Counted from the stretch's first letter, positions 20,325-31,920 are shown. The stretch: 64,000 nt of DNA from Symsagittifera roscoffensis (GCF_963678635.1 NC_087070.1:22367419-22431418); one strand, 5' to 3'. Notes: a model not told the origin generated them from the sequence alone. A program made the numbers and translations.

Positions 20325-21563
20325 GGTACTTGATCATCGCAATTACACAAACAAGTTTCTGGGTTGTGCATAATGAGTATGGTGTTAGTAGAAAATATTC
20401 TCATTGTAGCTCATAATTTGTCAAATAATGACTTAAACTGAAAATCAAAGCGCTGGCAAAAAACGATTGGAGAACTCTTTTTCTGTAAAAACTGCATCTG
20501 ATGAATAACAAGACTTTGACAATCTCAGTATATATTAAAACGTACACGGACAAAATCAAAAAAATCAAAAAAACTTTTATGAAAACTCGAGCTTAGTTGT
20601 TTCCTATAAATTAATGCAAGCTCCGAAAATGAAAAAAAAATCTCTTTCAAACTCTGAAGGAACGCTATGTCTGTCTAATTCTCCAGATTGCGATGAAAAT
20701 TTCCAAGGAAGAGCACGAGTTAAATTTTAAAGTACACTTTTTCAGAGAGAGCTTCAACAAATCATTTGATCTGTGAGCAATCTTTTGCTGATTATGATTA
20801 CTTTTTCCACCCAGATTTCAGCTCAATTTGGTTCGAAAAAGACTTGGAGACAAAAATCCGTCTATGTTTCAGCAAGCTATCAAAATACAAAACAAATCTA
20901 ATTGTTTACTACTGATACCTTGAAGCGTCTTAAGGGCATCTGCCAAGTCACTTTTACTTCCATTGGCTTAAAAATCAGGTTGAAGAGTTGTTGAAAAAAA
21001 ACAATGGAATTGAAAAAGTAACTCTTATTGATTTTAAAATAATTCGCTAAAGTTAAACGTCTTTTAAACAAACTTGTCCTGATATTTTAACCGACGAAGT
21101 TTTCTCTAGCTGCCTGTTTTCTGTTTTTGTTAGTTTTGATAATGTTAACTACGACATTTCAATTAAGCTGAGACCTTATAAGGGCTTGATTGGTAATGAT
21201 AACTCTTCCTTGGAGAAATTATTTAAAACTTTACATAGTTTTACAACTGCACGCTCTTTTGCATATTATGGCCAGATTTGTAAACGAGTGTTACCAAGAC
21301 CGTCCCACGTACTGTTACACGTTGCCCTGGAACTGTAACAACAGCCTATCAAGATATTCGAGTGGGATAGTTTTCTGTGTTTTCAGTATCTGTATAAACT
21401 AGAAGTTATTATTCACTAGAGACATTATTTCTGCTTGACGAGAAGAGCTTTTGTTACAGAAAAACTGCTTTTGTAGTTAACGAATTAGCAATAAAAATTT
21501 TACAATATATACATCGACAGGCTTTTTGTTCTTTACCTACATATACAGCCACCGGCTCAACTT
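20325..21563 (+). pseudogene. DNA polymerase B remnant and Cys-rich region (unit II)
   Basis: Duplicate of 12,827-14,065. It holds the HNH-like and Exo II remnants, then the Cys-rich region with the 70-codon piece at 21,190-21,402. Confidence 0.55.
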
Positions 21564-21683
21564 ATATATAAATAGCACAAATAAAATTTTCATTGCCATT
21601 CAAATATTGCAACAATTTCAACAAGTTTCAAGGCTTGGTCTGACCAAAATAATTCAAAACAAACAGTTTAACAGTCTCATTAA

Positions 21684-22571
21684 TCAAACTTGGTTGATTG
21701 GTATAAGTTTTAGCACACATAGGCAATCAAGTTTTTCTCCTTCTCTCTTCCTTTTTCCTTCCATTGCTTCTTGTCCTTGCTCTTCGTTCTCACTGTCTTC
21801 TAGAACCGTCTCCAACATGTCCATGGAGTTGCGGGCCGTCGCCCAACTCTCCTGCTCTATCAGCCTCGGTTTGCAACAAGGTAGCAAATCCACATTCACC
21901 TTTTGCTCCCGGTTCCTGCAAAAGCTGTTGTGAAGACACAGGCTCACATTCCGTTCTAGGTCAGCTCGTAAGACCTCTTTCTTTTCAGTTTCAGTCACAC
22001 AAGGCACTCCAGCTACTCGCTTCACCGCCGTGGTAACAGCGTTTCTGTGCGTTAGGAATGCTCTCATATAGGCTCTCGGTCCTAAATCTAGCTGGAAGGA
22101 TTGATAGGCTTCCGTTTTCCTAGACATATGAGGCTTCGCGCGTTCGTACATTCATGATGTCATCACTGCACGGAACCAAGGCATCAACCTTTGCCTTGAC
22201 CATCTCCTCTCATTGGCTTTGGATATTCTCAAAACCTTGCAGGTAGTTCTGAAAAGATCTAAGTTGCGGTTCAACTTCACGTTGCTTAGTTGCTCAGGTG
22301 ACGTCACGGCCGTCTCCTGCTCACTTGTGCCCGCGTTAGCTTCCAACCATCTCACTGCCAGCATGGCACTAACCACCACGATTGACACTTGCTGATTTTG
22401 GTCGGGCAACCCCGTGGAGTACAACTCCACGTCCCACACAAACATCAGATTCCCGCGTTTGGGGTACCATAACTTCTGCGTCAGGCAGTGACAAGGATAC
22501 TCCCCATGGGTCATCAGTATGCTCCTTCGGGTCCGATACACTGAAGCTCCCAGCAACGGTTCCACTTCCAT
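21684..22571 (-). pseudogene. Retroelement unknown ORF, last part
   Basis: Two in-frame pieces (139 and 155 codons) are separated by one stop at 22,152. The first contains RTRRSILMTHGEYPCHC and a hydrophobic patch (VSIVVVSAMLAVRWL). The second ends in an acidic/basic tail. The hydrophobic patch is short for a membrane span. I cannot name a family. Its position as the last ORF before the 3' end is where an env-like gene would sit, but no signal peptide or fusion-protein features are visible. Confidence 0.5.
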
Positions 22572-22628
22572 AATGCTCCTGTGTACATCGCCCTTTTCGT
22601 CTATGGTGGGGAATTCAGTGGGTAACGC

Positions 22629-23602
22629 TCAACTCGCTTTCTGTCTCTGGAAATCGCTCACATGATCCTCATTCAATATCATAAACTCTTCACCCACTAC
22701 GTCCTGCAAATCGCCTTCAGATCTCTTCGGGGCGGCCCGAATGATCTTCGTCAGTAAATCGTATGACCTTTCTGACATCCTGGCCAAATTCACGCACTTT
22801 GGCACAGAGAAGAGTTGGTCGACCAACACCTGCTGTGTCCTCGCGTCCATCACCACCATGTGCGTAGGGTACCTACTATTGCAATATGGTGCGGAGCTCG
22901 AACCCACCAGATATTTCGAACCAGTAGGTCTATGATAGGCCTCACTGTCCTTCAAAACATTTCGTTTTCTAGAGCCTCTCGCCAGCCTCCAACCTTTTTT
23001 TCTATCTGTAGCGCTCCCGGGAACGTCACTAGCCCATGGGCACGCTCTAGGCGTTCCAGTGATTCTATATAGCTTGTCATGCTGCAAAATCCCAAGGCAG
23101 TGATCAAGTTCACTTCCGTTACTCCATGACAGTCCACAATCAACTCCAATACACTCTTGTCCGATATGCTAAATCTCCTATACAGTTGCGCCAGTTGGCG
23201 ATGCTGCTCACACAGCGTAATCAGGCAATGCCCCGAGTTGCACACATTTCCGTCCATTCCACTACTGTGGGCTAGACAGGTACCCTGTCTCAACCAATCA
23301 CTCGATGGATTTCCCTCGGATGGTTCCGTGGCTGAGTTGTACTTCTGTTTCGTTATTCTAAGGGCCAGCAGTCGGTGTATCATGGCCAGATCGTGTATAC
23401 TCGCGTCTTCATCCAAGTTCAACGTGACATCTGCCGTCTTGTCCCAGATTAAACCAGCGTTTGGATGTTGACACCAAGAAGGCTTCATGAGCTCCCACGT
23501 GGTTACTAAGCTGGTTTTCAAGGGACCGTCCCAAGAAACACAATCAAAACTCATTTGCCCCTTGAGCTCGGGAGCCGAGGCTTCGACCACTCGTTCTTCC
23601 AA
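22629..23602 (-). pseudogene. Retroelement unknown Cys/His-containing ORF
   Basis: A 216-codon piece (23,602-22,952) starting MEERVVEASAPEL overlaps a 152-codon piece (23,087-22,629) in another frame. The useful frame appears to switch near 22,960-22,985. The Cys/His cluster VCNSGHCLITLCEQH at about 23,215-23,260 might bind metal. The C-terminal half has HMVVMDARTQQVLVDQLF and VVGEEFMILNEDHV. No recognisable catalytic signature. Confidence 0.5.
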
Positions 23603-23747
23603 AACAATTCCCAGCCTGGGTTGTTCATCATCAACATGCCAATTTCCTTGACTCGCTCAACCCAGAAATCAAGTACTACAACTTGCTCATAGTCGAAGTA
23701 CGCTCATTCACGAAGGGATTATAAACCATCCCTGGTATGCCAGACAC

Positions 23748-24856
23748 TTATTGGAACGACTTCAATTTCCCCAGTGTTGCATAGTCTTTCTGTCCCCTGA
23801 CTGCTTCAATTAACTCCCGGCTCACTTTCAACTCTTTGTGTGAATACCTTCTCACTTCTTCTAACCTGCGATAGCTCTCCATGTCGTTCGACTCCTTATT
23901 TGGTATGGCCAGCGGCATGTCCTGATATAGCTCCAGGAGTGCCCTCAGAAAACTTCGTTCACAATCAACTCCCCCTTGCCGAATGGTTTTATGCATTCTC
24001 CCAACACAGGAGTGGGGATACGATCCACCACGAAACTCACGAAGCAAAGAGCATCTTTACGCTTAGCCCAGACTATCAACAATTTGTCTCTAGAAATCAA
24101 AACTCGCAGGGCTTCCATCAATTCCATTTCCTGTTCCTTTGATTTCGAGTCGTTGTTGGCCTCATATTCTGACTTTTTGATCACCATCAAACAACAGGCA
24201 AATCGTACTTGCAAGTCAGTTTTTGCACACGGATAGGCCAGGTATGCCCTCACCGTCGCAGGTGCATGCATCGTCTCATCGAAGTATCTTTGGAAGACCG
24301 CCCACCAAGAGATTTCCAGCTGCTTTTCCGGCCCGATTTCGTTTGCCTCCGAGGACATCACCGTGCCGTATTCTTTCCGATTTAGGTTAGAACTCTCCGT
24401 CAGCTCCTTCGGATACTCCTGCATGGCTTGCTTCTCGTTCCAGGCCATCAGGTGCTCTCTCGCGGAATTCCTCGCCTTAAGCATCTCCACATAATCCCCT
24501 GCCGGATCTCCCACGTGCACTGAGTCTGGCACCGTGATCCGACTATACTCTACCACGTCGAGTTGTCCCTCCTCCAGCTTCATCCGGGCCATGTTGGTTC
24601 GCGAGGCTTTGTAATCATCAAGTCCTCCAGATCCCCACTGACTGATGACTTCCATTTCTAGCTTAGTATCCGCCAAAGTCCGGGCATTTTTCTTCGACGT
24701 TGTTGCCGTTGTGGTCAAACCTGCCAATAGCATCGGGTGTATCAGGTTCTCTTTTTCTCCGCCGGACAGCGTCGCACCATCACCTTGTCCATTCTCACTT
24801 GGCCGAGCTGCTCTTACCAACGAGGCCACAATTGCACTGGCTTTCGACTTCACCAT
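23748..24856 (-). pseudogene. Retroelement unknown ORF, 303-codon piece plus shifted tail
   Basis: The frame starts MVKSKASAIVASLVRAARPS at 24,856 and stays open for 303 codons to 23,945, one of the longest intact frames in the element. A shift then leads into a 99-codon piece ending at 23,748. The protein is mostly alpha-helical in appearance, with LEISWWAVFQRYFDETMHAP and ELMEALRVLISRDKLLIVW. Its start overlaps the previous ORF by 62 bases in another frame. It could be a genuine overlapping start or a frameshift inside one long polyprotein. Function unknown. Confidence 0.55.
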
Positions 24857-25352
24857 TTTTTGATCTTGCTTTCTGTTTCCCTTTAAACCGTTTCAGCCCT
24901 TTCCTGGCTCGCGTAACGGGTAATTTTCTCGTGATCTGCTGATCATCGGCACTGTCCTCCGTGACTGACTCGGTCAGAACATCAGACTCTACGGAGCTCA
25001 TTAGTTTCTCTAGAACCTCGCGCATGATGGGTTGGTTTAACCCCAGCTTCATTACGCACTGCGTCCTGTATCTGCGTATCACGTCCCATGTCCTCTCCAT
25101 GAAGGTCGCTCGGCTCCAGGTCACTCCTGTCTTGCGTTCAAGTTCGCTCTGATATCTCTCCCATTCCTCTTCAGGTAGCGTGCTCAGGAAGGATACCCTC
25201 ATGGTCCCTTCAATTCTCCTCCCCCTTGGTGATTCATGGAGCAGTTTCTGTAGGTCCCTACTCCGTTGGTCCATTGCCAGGCTTATTGGATTCACTGGGG
25301 ATAAGCTAGCCGGCGCCTCCTTCATGGGGGACATGAAATACGATGGTTTCAT
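24795..25352 (-). pseudogene. Retroelement unknown ORF, about 185 codons
   Basis: The first ATG is at 25,352 (MKPSYFMSPMKEAPASL), shortly after an in-frame stop. The frame contains helical LPEEEWERYQSELERKTGV and ends with a basic stretch (RARKGLKRFKGKQKARSKNG). It overlaps the next ORF start (24,856) by 62 bases. A lysine/arginine-rich tail of this kind could bind nucleic acid, but that is inference. No family recognised. Confidence 0.55.
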
Positions 25353-25488
25353 CAGCAATATATTCCCATCGACTTCCCCGTCGTCGTCTTAACTAAACTG
25401 GTATTACAACAAATCTCTCTCCAACGCTCCTAGGTCCAATCCACCTGACTTCTCTCCCTTTTCTTCATGTGATTGTCGTCTTGATCCA

Positions 25489-26478
25489 TCAGTTCATCAT
25501 CATTCGTGTCTGGTTTTGGTCCAGGTCCCGAAGGGCCTTGTCGCAATCCATGCCCGAGTCCGGCCGCGCCTGTACGGTCAGATCCCCTGCGTGATAAAAT
25601 AACTCGTCAAGCACCAGGAATTCTACCGACTCATCGCCACATGGCGCCAGATCATCGATAGTTATGTACGTGCCTCCTCTGCTGTCCACTTTCACTTCTG
25701 CTGTCCACTTCAATCGTTACAAATCATCTGCGGATGTATACACAACATTCCACACGTCAGCCGGGACCTCTGGTCTCCTGGAAGGTGGTGCCTTGATCTT
25801 CTTCCGGCTCCAAGCATCAGGAAATGTGAAGTCGAACGTGTGCATGGCCGCAACGTTCCAACTGATGAAGTGCAGCTCCATCCCTCCACTCCAATTCAGC
25901 ATTCTCTCTTCCGCATCACGAGCCGCTCCGATGCGAGGAGCAATGGCAGGAGACGTGACTCCCAACAACGTCCTCCTTATCGGTGGGTATCGGGGGCATT
26001 GGTCCGGCAGCGGCCTGGACCCGGAAAGCCACGCTTGCTGTTTCTCTTTGACATTTGCATATGGTTCCGGCCAAAGTGGGACCCGCATCGTCTCTCCTGA
26101 ATCCTTCACCACTGGTCGCAGATTCCAAAGCTTTGGTTTAAACTGGACATGGGAAAGGTCCTCGCGGCCCATTCGGCACTTGAACTTGTTGTTGAAGTCC
26201 ATCAACATCCAACACGGCTCCGCTATTCTTCCGAATAACCTGTCGTCACTAGCCAACCCTCTCAGCTCCTTCTGTTCCACCCAATTGAGTGCGGAACAAT
26301 CCGCAACCGAGACTAAGTTGACATACAACACCGAGTTCCTGTATGCCTTCACTTGAACGTCCGGGAACACAAATGAAATCACGGGTCCGTACACCACCGT
26401 GACGAACTCCCTCAGTCCATGGACTAGAGCCAGCGGATCGATCCGCATCATCACGGCCAGATCTGTCAGCAAGGGCAT
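25489..26478 (-). pseudogene. Retroelement unknown ORF, 253 + 74 codons split by a stop
   Basis: The 253-codon piece (26,478-25,717) and the 74-codon piece (25,713-25,489) are in the same frame with a TAA between them. It contains LREFVTVVYGPVISFVFP, WMLMDFNNKFKCRMGRED and MELHFISWNVAAMHTFDF. Many Trp/Phe/Pro residues suggest a folded domain. It continues from the SGNH ORF after a shift and may be the C-terminal half of the same polyprotein. The 230-codon plus-strand frame over it is a shadow. Confidence 0.5.
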
Positions 26479-26525
26479 GCCAGAATACTGCTCCCGTTGC
26501 CACCTTATCTTCTCCTGTGATACTC

Positions 26526-28570
26526 CTATTCTGTTGCAGGAGGTATTGGAGCAAGAGGATCCTCCAATCCTTCATCTTCCTGAACGAGGCTCAGGTTCGT
26601 CGAAGCAGGAGTTGACGTAGCGGGCGGGTTACTCGTCCTAGACACGGTCTGGGAGCTAGTCTGGTTCTGATCAACCAATCTCCCAAGTCGGCTCTCGTAC
26701 GGTTGTCTTCTAGGGGGACGAGCAGTCCCCAACCTTTCTCTCACATCTGAGCTTGGAGCAACGGGAGCGGCTGCACCCGTTTCCATTGCCAGGGCCCAGG
26801 GGATTGGCGAGTGATTCGGGCAAAAGGCCCCTCACTCTACCTCCTCCAGTCGAACTGGTCCGAGCCAGTGAGTTGGTCGTCCTCAATTCTTGCTCCACTT
26901 CCCTTAACTTCGTCTGGGTAACGTCGTTGATCCAGCATCTCCCTTGCTGGGTGTTGAAATGTATACCATCTCTGGTGAACGCGAGATGATCAATAATGCG
27001 CAGCATGTTCTCAAGATCCATGAGTCGCAGCTCACTGGGGCTGTTTCTCACCAGACTGCGGGTCGTCTCGTTCTACCGGGTCACATTGCCGTTCATAACA
27101 TCCGCTACCGGCGTGCCCACCTCCGGGTTCTGCGTTATAGTGCACAGCACCACGAGTCTGGGCCTGTATTTTTCCTTCAGTTCGTTCAGGAGGCAGACCA
27201 GTAGGGGTTCCCACTTGCCCTCTGGGGTTACAGGGGCCCTCGAGACGTCATTAGTCCCGAGCATTATCACCAACGTGTCTAGGTGATCCTCTCCCTGGAA
27301 CTCCATCATTTTGATGACTTGAACCACGGAAGCGCCTCCAAAACATAGGACAGTAGTCTGCCCGTTGACAAAGATCTCGTTTAGATCCCTCACTAAACTG
27401 TCCCCAATAACCAAATGACGACTCCCCGAGGGAATTGCATGGTTGCTTATTGCGGGGTTCCAGCCCATGCCATTCAAACAAGCACGAGGATACTCCGTGG
27501 CCACTTGCACGAACTAGTTGCGCACCGTTAGATTCTTTCTAATATCAACCACGCGAGATTTCCGAATCGTCCCGTCATGCGCGGTCCCTGCTGGTACTAC
27601 AATTCGGGGTGTTCTCTCCGAGCTGCTCGAAGAACGATCAAAGCGTTGGGAAGGGACGACCCTACCCAGCGTCCGGCTAGTGGTCCTATTGATCTCGTTC
27701 ATAGCTGCTCTGGCTACCTGATTGAACGACTCCTGGAACTGAGGAGCGAGATAGGTGTCTGAGGGGTCCGGTATCGTGTTTCTCGGGTTGGAAGCAGACT
27801 GTGATGTCTACTGAGGAGCCTCGGGCTCTCTCGGTGCGCACAGCTACTGTGCCCTCGTCCTGGGACATGTGTCCCTGGATGCCTCCGAGGAGTTCATCGT
27901 AGCCAGAACCTCCGGTGACACTTGGCTCACCCTCGCCATATATAGCTCCTTCAGGTGTTTTATCTCTTCTTCCCTGAATGCCATTTGCATATCTTCGAAC
28001 TTCTTCTTCCTTTCGCCTCATTCTCGAGCTATTGTCCTGTACTCCTGCAGCTTGGCACACGGCTCGCTCTGGTCCTTATCTTTATTCTCCAACGTCTCAA
28101 TCGTCTCCGTGGTCTGGATCTCTATCTCGTTCATCCTCACCCTCTTCAGTGGAGGAGCAGCTGTTGGAGAATCTACTGAGTGTGACGGGCACGGCCCATC
28201 ACGTAGTCTCTTTGCTCCGATGAACGGCTGTACCGGTTGAAAAGGTAGGGGCATCTCACCTAGCCGGTGATCCCTCTGCTCGCCTAGTCGCGGCTCACGA
28301 GCCAAGCCGTGGCCAGACATTTCTCCTCGATGCCATCTCATTAGTCGGTTTCGACCTCTCTCGGCGGTCACAGACTCACCGAAGGCCAGCATCAGCACTA
28401 CTTCCGTGGGGCGATTCCCTCAACCCTCCCGTCCTAACGCGTTGAGGAGCGCGACCAGAAACATCGCCAATCCCGGGTCTTCTTGTGCAAAGTCACAGTC
28501 AATCAGCCGCTGATATAGTCGCTCCTAGACTCGCTGAGAGGAATTCCATCAAATCGTTCGTGTCAACCAT
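26526..28570 (-). pseudogene. Retroelement ORF with coiled coil and SGNH/GDSL-type hydrolase
   Basis: The start is at 28,570 (MVDTNDLMEFL). After a shift, one frame runs 28,398-26,710 with single stops at about 28,016, 27,512 and 27,071. The N-terminal part is acidic, then coiled-coil-like (KKKFEDMQMAFREEEIKHLK), then Ser/Pro/Arg-rich. The hydrolase blocks are HLVIGDSLVRDLN (GDS, catalytic Ser codon 27,397-27,399), the FGGAS block, VIMLGTNDVS (GTND) and RDGIHFN (D..H, His codon 26,959-26,961), in the order and spacing of SGNH hydrolases. Such esterase domains are known in CR1-like non-LTR ORF1 proteins and, from memory, in some rotifer LTR elements. All catalytic residues survive although the frame is broken. 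A Pro/Thr/Ser linker follows at 26,786-26,526. Confidence 0.8.
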
Positions 28571-29048
28571 CTTTCTATATTTTATCTTTCGTTGTCGTGT
28601 TCCTTCTGATTTGTTAAATTCAAAAAACAAAATTGGATCAATCAAGATCTAAAAAGCAAGTCACGACTTAAAACCACCCTTTCAAGCCGTCCCAATTCCA
28701 GGATAAAAAATTTTTCACGTCTTTAAAAACTATCCATTGAAATTTTCTCTTCGTTGCTGATCTAAAATTTAGCACCAAGGTGGATCGTCCACCTTCAACC
28801 TTATCAAGGTAACACAAAATGAGCGCTGTCACCTTCACTACCTGGAGTGTTCCAGGTCTTTTATGACACAAACATCACATAAAACATATCCTAACTATAA
28901 CATAACACATAAATTTTACATATTCACACTTTTATATAAAACATGATCCCTAGTAGCTAACCTAAGACTTAATCCTAATGCCTATACAGTGATCTTAATA
29001 AAAACCACTTATCGCCGAATGCAACTCCTAGCATATGCTCAGATATTA
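28571..29048. other. Retroelement intergenic spacer
   Basis: AT-rich spacer of about 480 bp between the macrodomain-carrying pol ORF and the SGNH ORF. A 67-codon minus-strand frame (28,668-28,871) has no motif. It may hold a subgenomic promoter or splice acceptor for the second ORF; none is identifiable. Confidence 0.5.
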
Positions 29049-30107
29049 CTTTTTATGTAAGTAAACCTCTAAGTCAGTTTCTGAAAACATCAAGTGCACA
29101 AGGGGATATAACTCTCTCGGATGTAGCTATCCCCTATTGGGATAATAGACTGGTAACGAGAGAGAGGTCACTCCTCTCTCAACAAGAAAACCCCTAAGCC
29201 GATTCAAGGCCAATACCAAGCTCTCTGGATATACGTGTTGCTTATCAGTGGCCTTAGTAACCAGGAAACACAAATATTTCCCTGGTATCTGTGATGCAAC
29301 AGAGGGCAGCGCTATCATCCCTCCCACACCAGACCTCTGTTTCCAAAAAAACTCGAAATTCTCATACTCTCTTTTAAAGTCAGCCGCTAGAGCTGTTTTG
29401 AATCTTACATCCGCGGTTATCGCCATAGCGCATGTACGTTCCGTGAGTATGAAATCGCTGTCCGTTATGACGATATTGTTTGAATAATGGCTCGGTAGGT
29501 CAAATTAAGATTCAAAAACTCGTCCAAAAGGTGGTTTTTTAGCGTTCTCGTCTTCCGTTTCCAGTTCTCCGGTTTCTCTTGCCGATTTTAATTTTTTAAT
29601 GATCAGGTTTTCGGTGTGGGTGAGTCCTACCCCCACTCCCCGGACAAAAATATCCATCGACGTCCCCTTCGATCGCCCAAAGTCGAGCAGATCGAGGTTG
29701 GATTGCGAAACGCGTAGAGGGCCATCTGGAGCGACACAGTTGGACTCGGTATTGTCATGGCTGACGTATTTGATGCCGTCTTTATCGACATCCGGAATCG
29801 TCAAAATTGTCTCTTTAGGATCTGCAGGCAGATCATGGAGCCATTCGAGCACTCGCAAATTCAGTAATTCTCGCTCTTGAGTCTGCTCCACCTCTGGTTC
29901 GAACTCTACTTCTGGTTCGGAGCGATCGTCGATCCAATCCTGATCCATATCATTGACCAAGTCGATCTCTCTTGGCACCGCTACTCCATCCAGTCCCACC
30001 AGCAACTCCATCATATCGCTTAAAACTATCCTGTCTATGACAAAATCCTCGCCATATGGGTTGTACTTCTTCTTGTTCCTTCCTTTTTTGCTCTGGCGTG
30101 TCTCCAT
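29049..30107 (-). pseudogene. C-terminal pol extension with macrodomain-like module
   Basis: A 200-codon acidic piece (30,107-29,505, METRQSKKGRNKKKYNPYGE...) ends in a single TAA. The same frame then continues without another stop through VITDSDFILTERTCAMAITA to a TAG at 29,127 and on to 29,049. The second half resembles small macrodomains of the OARD1/TARG1 or Poa1p type: a hydrophobic strand with ALAADFKREY, the Gly-rich GVGGMIALP, YLCFLVTKATDKQHVYPESL, LRGFLVERGVTSLSLPVYYP, and LVHLMFSETDLEVYLHKK. These folds bind or hydrolyse ADP-ribose derivatives. Family assignment is from pattern, not a search. It lies directly after the integrase GPF module, so it was probably part of the pol polyprotein. 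Confidence 0.65.
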
Positions 30108-31330
30108 GGTGAGAGGAAAGTCAGGTTGTACTCCTTTGTCAATTTCATTTTATTCTGGGCAGTCCCAGTCCCCGCATAGGGTAAAGTTTCGTCGTACACT
30201 CCCACTCGCTTGGTCAACTCTAGGTCCAGTGCCAGATCGCAATTATCTACCACCTCATTCCCGTCGTTTTGGTCCTCAGTACCTCTTTCATTCACTTCAC
30301 AAGCAGGATCAAATAGTCTCCCTCCTGCATGTCCGCTGGGATGCACCAGTCCTCTGATCAGGCATTGTGCGGTTTGATGTTTTCGTAATTAGTTGCTCTT
30401 TTGGTGCTCAGTCGATAAAAACGACCTCCTTGGTAGACTTCTGTTATTTGAAATGGGCCGCGCCATTTTTTAAATAATTTTTGGTTCCTTTTGGTGGAAC
30501 TACTTCCTGGAACACCCAGACGTAATCACCGACTGAGTAGGTTTTTGTAACTGCAGTCCCTTTATCAAATCTCCTTTTTGTCTAACTTGCGCCTGTTGCG
30601 TTTCCCCCTGCATACGTCATTGAGGTTCTGCTGCCTTCTCATAATATCACGCACGTACGTTTGTGGTGCTGTTTTCTTCCATTCATACTCAGGGTAGAAG
30701 AACCTTAATGGAAGAGCTTTTTCGTGACCAGTTAGCATCATATGCAGACTTATTCCCGTGGTGGAATGATCTGTGCTGTTGTAAGCGCCCATGACTTGCG
30801 GCAAGTGTCTATTCTAGTCATCCATGTAGCGTGATCAATAAACTCTCAACATGGATACCAGCGTGCGATTTTGCCTTTCAACTAGGCCATTCGTTTGTGG
30901 GTGATAAGTGATCGAGTGGGCCTGTGCCACCTGCGACCTCTTCATCAACTCCTTCGTGAGATCGCCCACGAATGATTTGCCATTGTCCGATTGGATTGTG
31001 ATGTGGCAGCCGTGCCTCGCTATCTACACATTTATCAAGTGATCGCATGTTTCTTCCGCTGACGCCGTCATGCATGGGCTGCATCTGCATTTTTCGTGAA
31101 ATAATCGATCATTACCAGCACCTGATTGTAGCCCGTGGCTGTCATGCATATATACTGATGATCAATCAAATTGCACTACTTCGTTGAATCCCGATGACTC
31201 TATTGACTGCAGAGGGAATCTTAGTTTCCTGGAGTCCTTCGCCTGTTGACGCGAAAAGCATGCAGAGATCCACTTTTCACACGCCTTCTTCAAACCAGGC
31301 CATTCCAATCGTTTCTGCAATCGTAGCTGT
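30108..31330 (-). pseudogene. Integrase (DDE core and GPF module), broken
   Basis: In reading order: a zinc-binding remnant ACEKWISACFSRQQAKDSRK (about 31,270), VVQFD with the first catalytic Asp, MIDYFTK, then IQSDNGKSFVGDLTKELM with the second Asp, YHPQTNGLVERQNRTL with the catalytic Glu (about 30,900), YNSTDHSTTGISLHMMLTGH (30,804 downward), and KWRGPFQITEVYQGGRFYRL (about 30,480-30,420), the GPY/F module typical of Ty3/gypsy integrases. At least four frame changes and several stops break it. A 103-codon piece (30,346-30,035) carries the acidic C-terminal tail. The enzyme would have joined element cDNA to host DNA. Confidence 0.88.
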
Positions 31331-31920
31331 CTTCCTCTAAATCTCCTTTGTCAGGTGCCCGGTTCTCGATCCGTCTTTTCAGATTGCTCGTCATTTTCCA
31401 TTTCGTTGAGCCCTTAGGAGATCCGACAGCCGGTATCTGGTTTTTATATATGTCTTTACCACGTTCAATTGTCCGCTTATTACCTCCGGGGCATGAGCAT
31501 CATCCATCAACTTGACTGACACACCATATCTTCTTCAAAGGTGTTCCTTCCTGCACAGATGGCTATATATTGGTACGGACAACGATGTGGCAGTAATCTG
31601 GTTGGGCGTTTCGAAACCGCTATCAGTTCAAGCTCATTGGCAGCATTGTCCACTACAGTGCCCTTCTCTTCAGAGGTATACCGGTGTCTGTCCGGGTCCT
31701 GCATTTCCCGGTCCAGCCCGCGCTGTTTCCATTACACCAACGAGGAATGAATCGCAATCTCCGAAACATCAGAATTGGAAGTAGTATCCGATGTGTTCTC
31801 CCAGGACTGGGTCCTCGAGTCATTACTCGATCCGATGGATTCCACATCCTTATGTTCCGGCGCCACGTTCACTGTCCTATTTAGCAGTGCTATGCTGTTT
31901 ATACCCAGCCTGGTAAGCTC
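31331..31920 (-). pseudogene. Pol linker between RNase H and integrase
   Basis: Broken, hydrophilic sequence. One open piece (31,704-31,507) begins MQDPDRHRYTSEEKGTV. Similar poorly conserved linkers separate RNase H from the integrase zinc finger in gypsy elements. No catalytic motif. Confidence 0.5.

Larger units (their letters stand above)
17272..24760. repeat. 7.5-kb tandem duplication, copy 2
   Basis: Second copy of 9,774-17,271, 9 bp shorter. Its right edge runs without a break into the full retroelement, so this copy keeps the ancestral right flank while copy 1 keeps the ancestral left flank. Confidence 0.95.

Noticed and set aside
25664-26356. 230-codon plus-strand ORF inside the retroelement
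   Set aside because: Antisense to the 253-codon retroelement ORF. Codon use and neighbouring genes support the minus strand.
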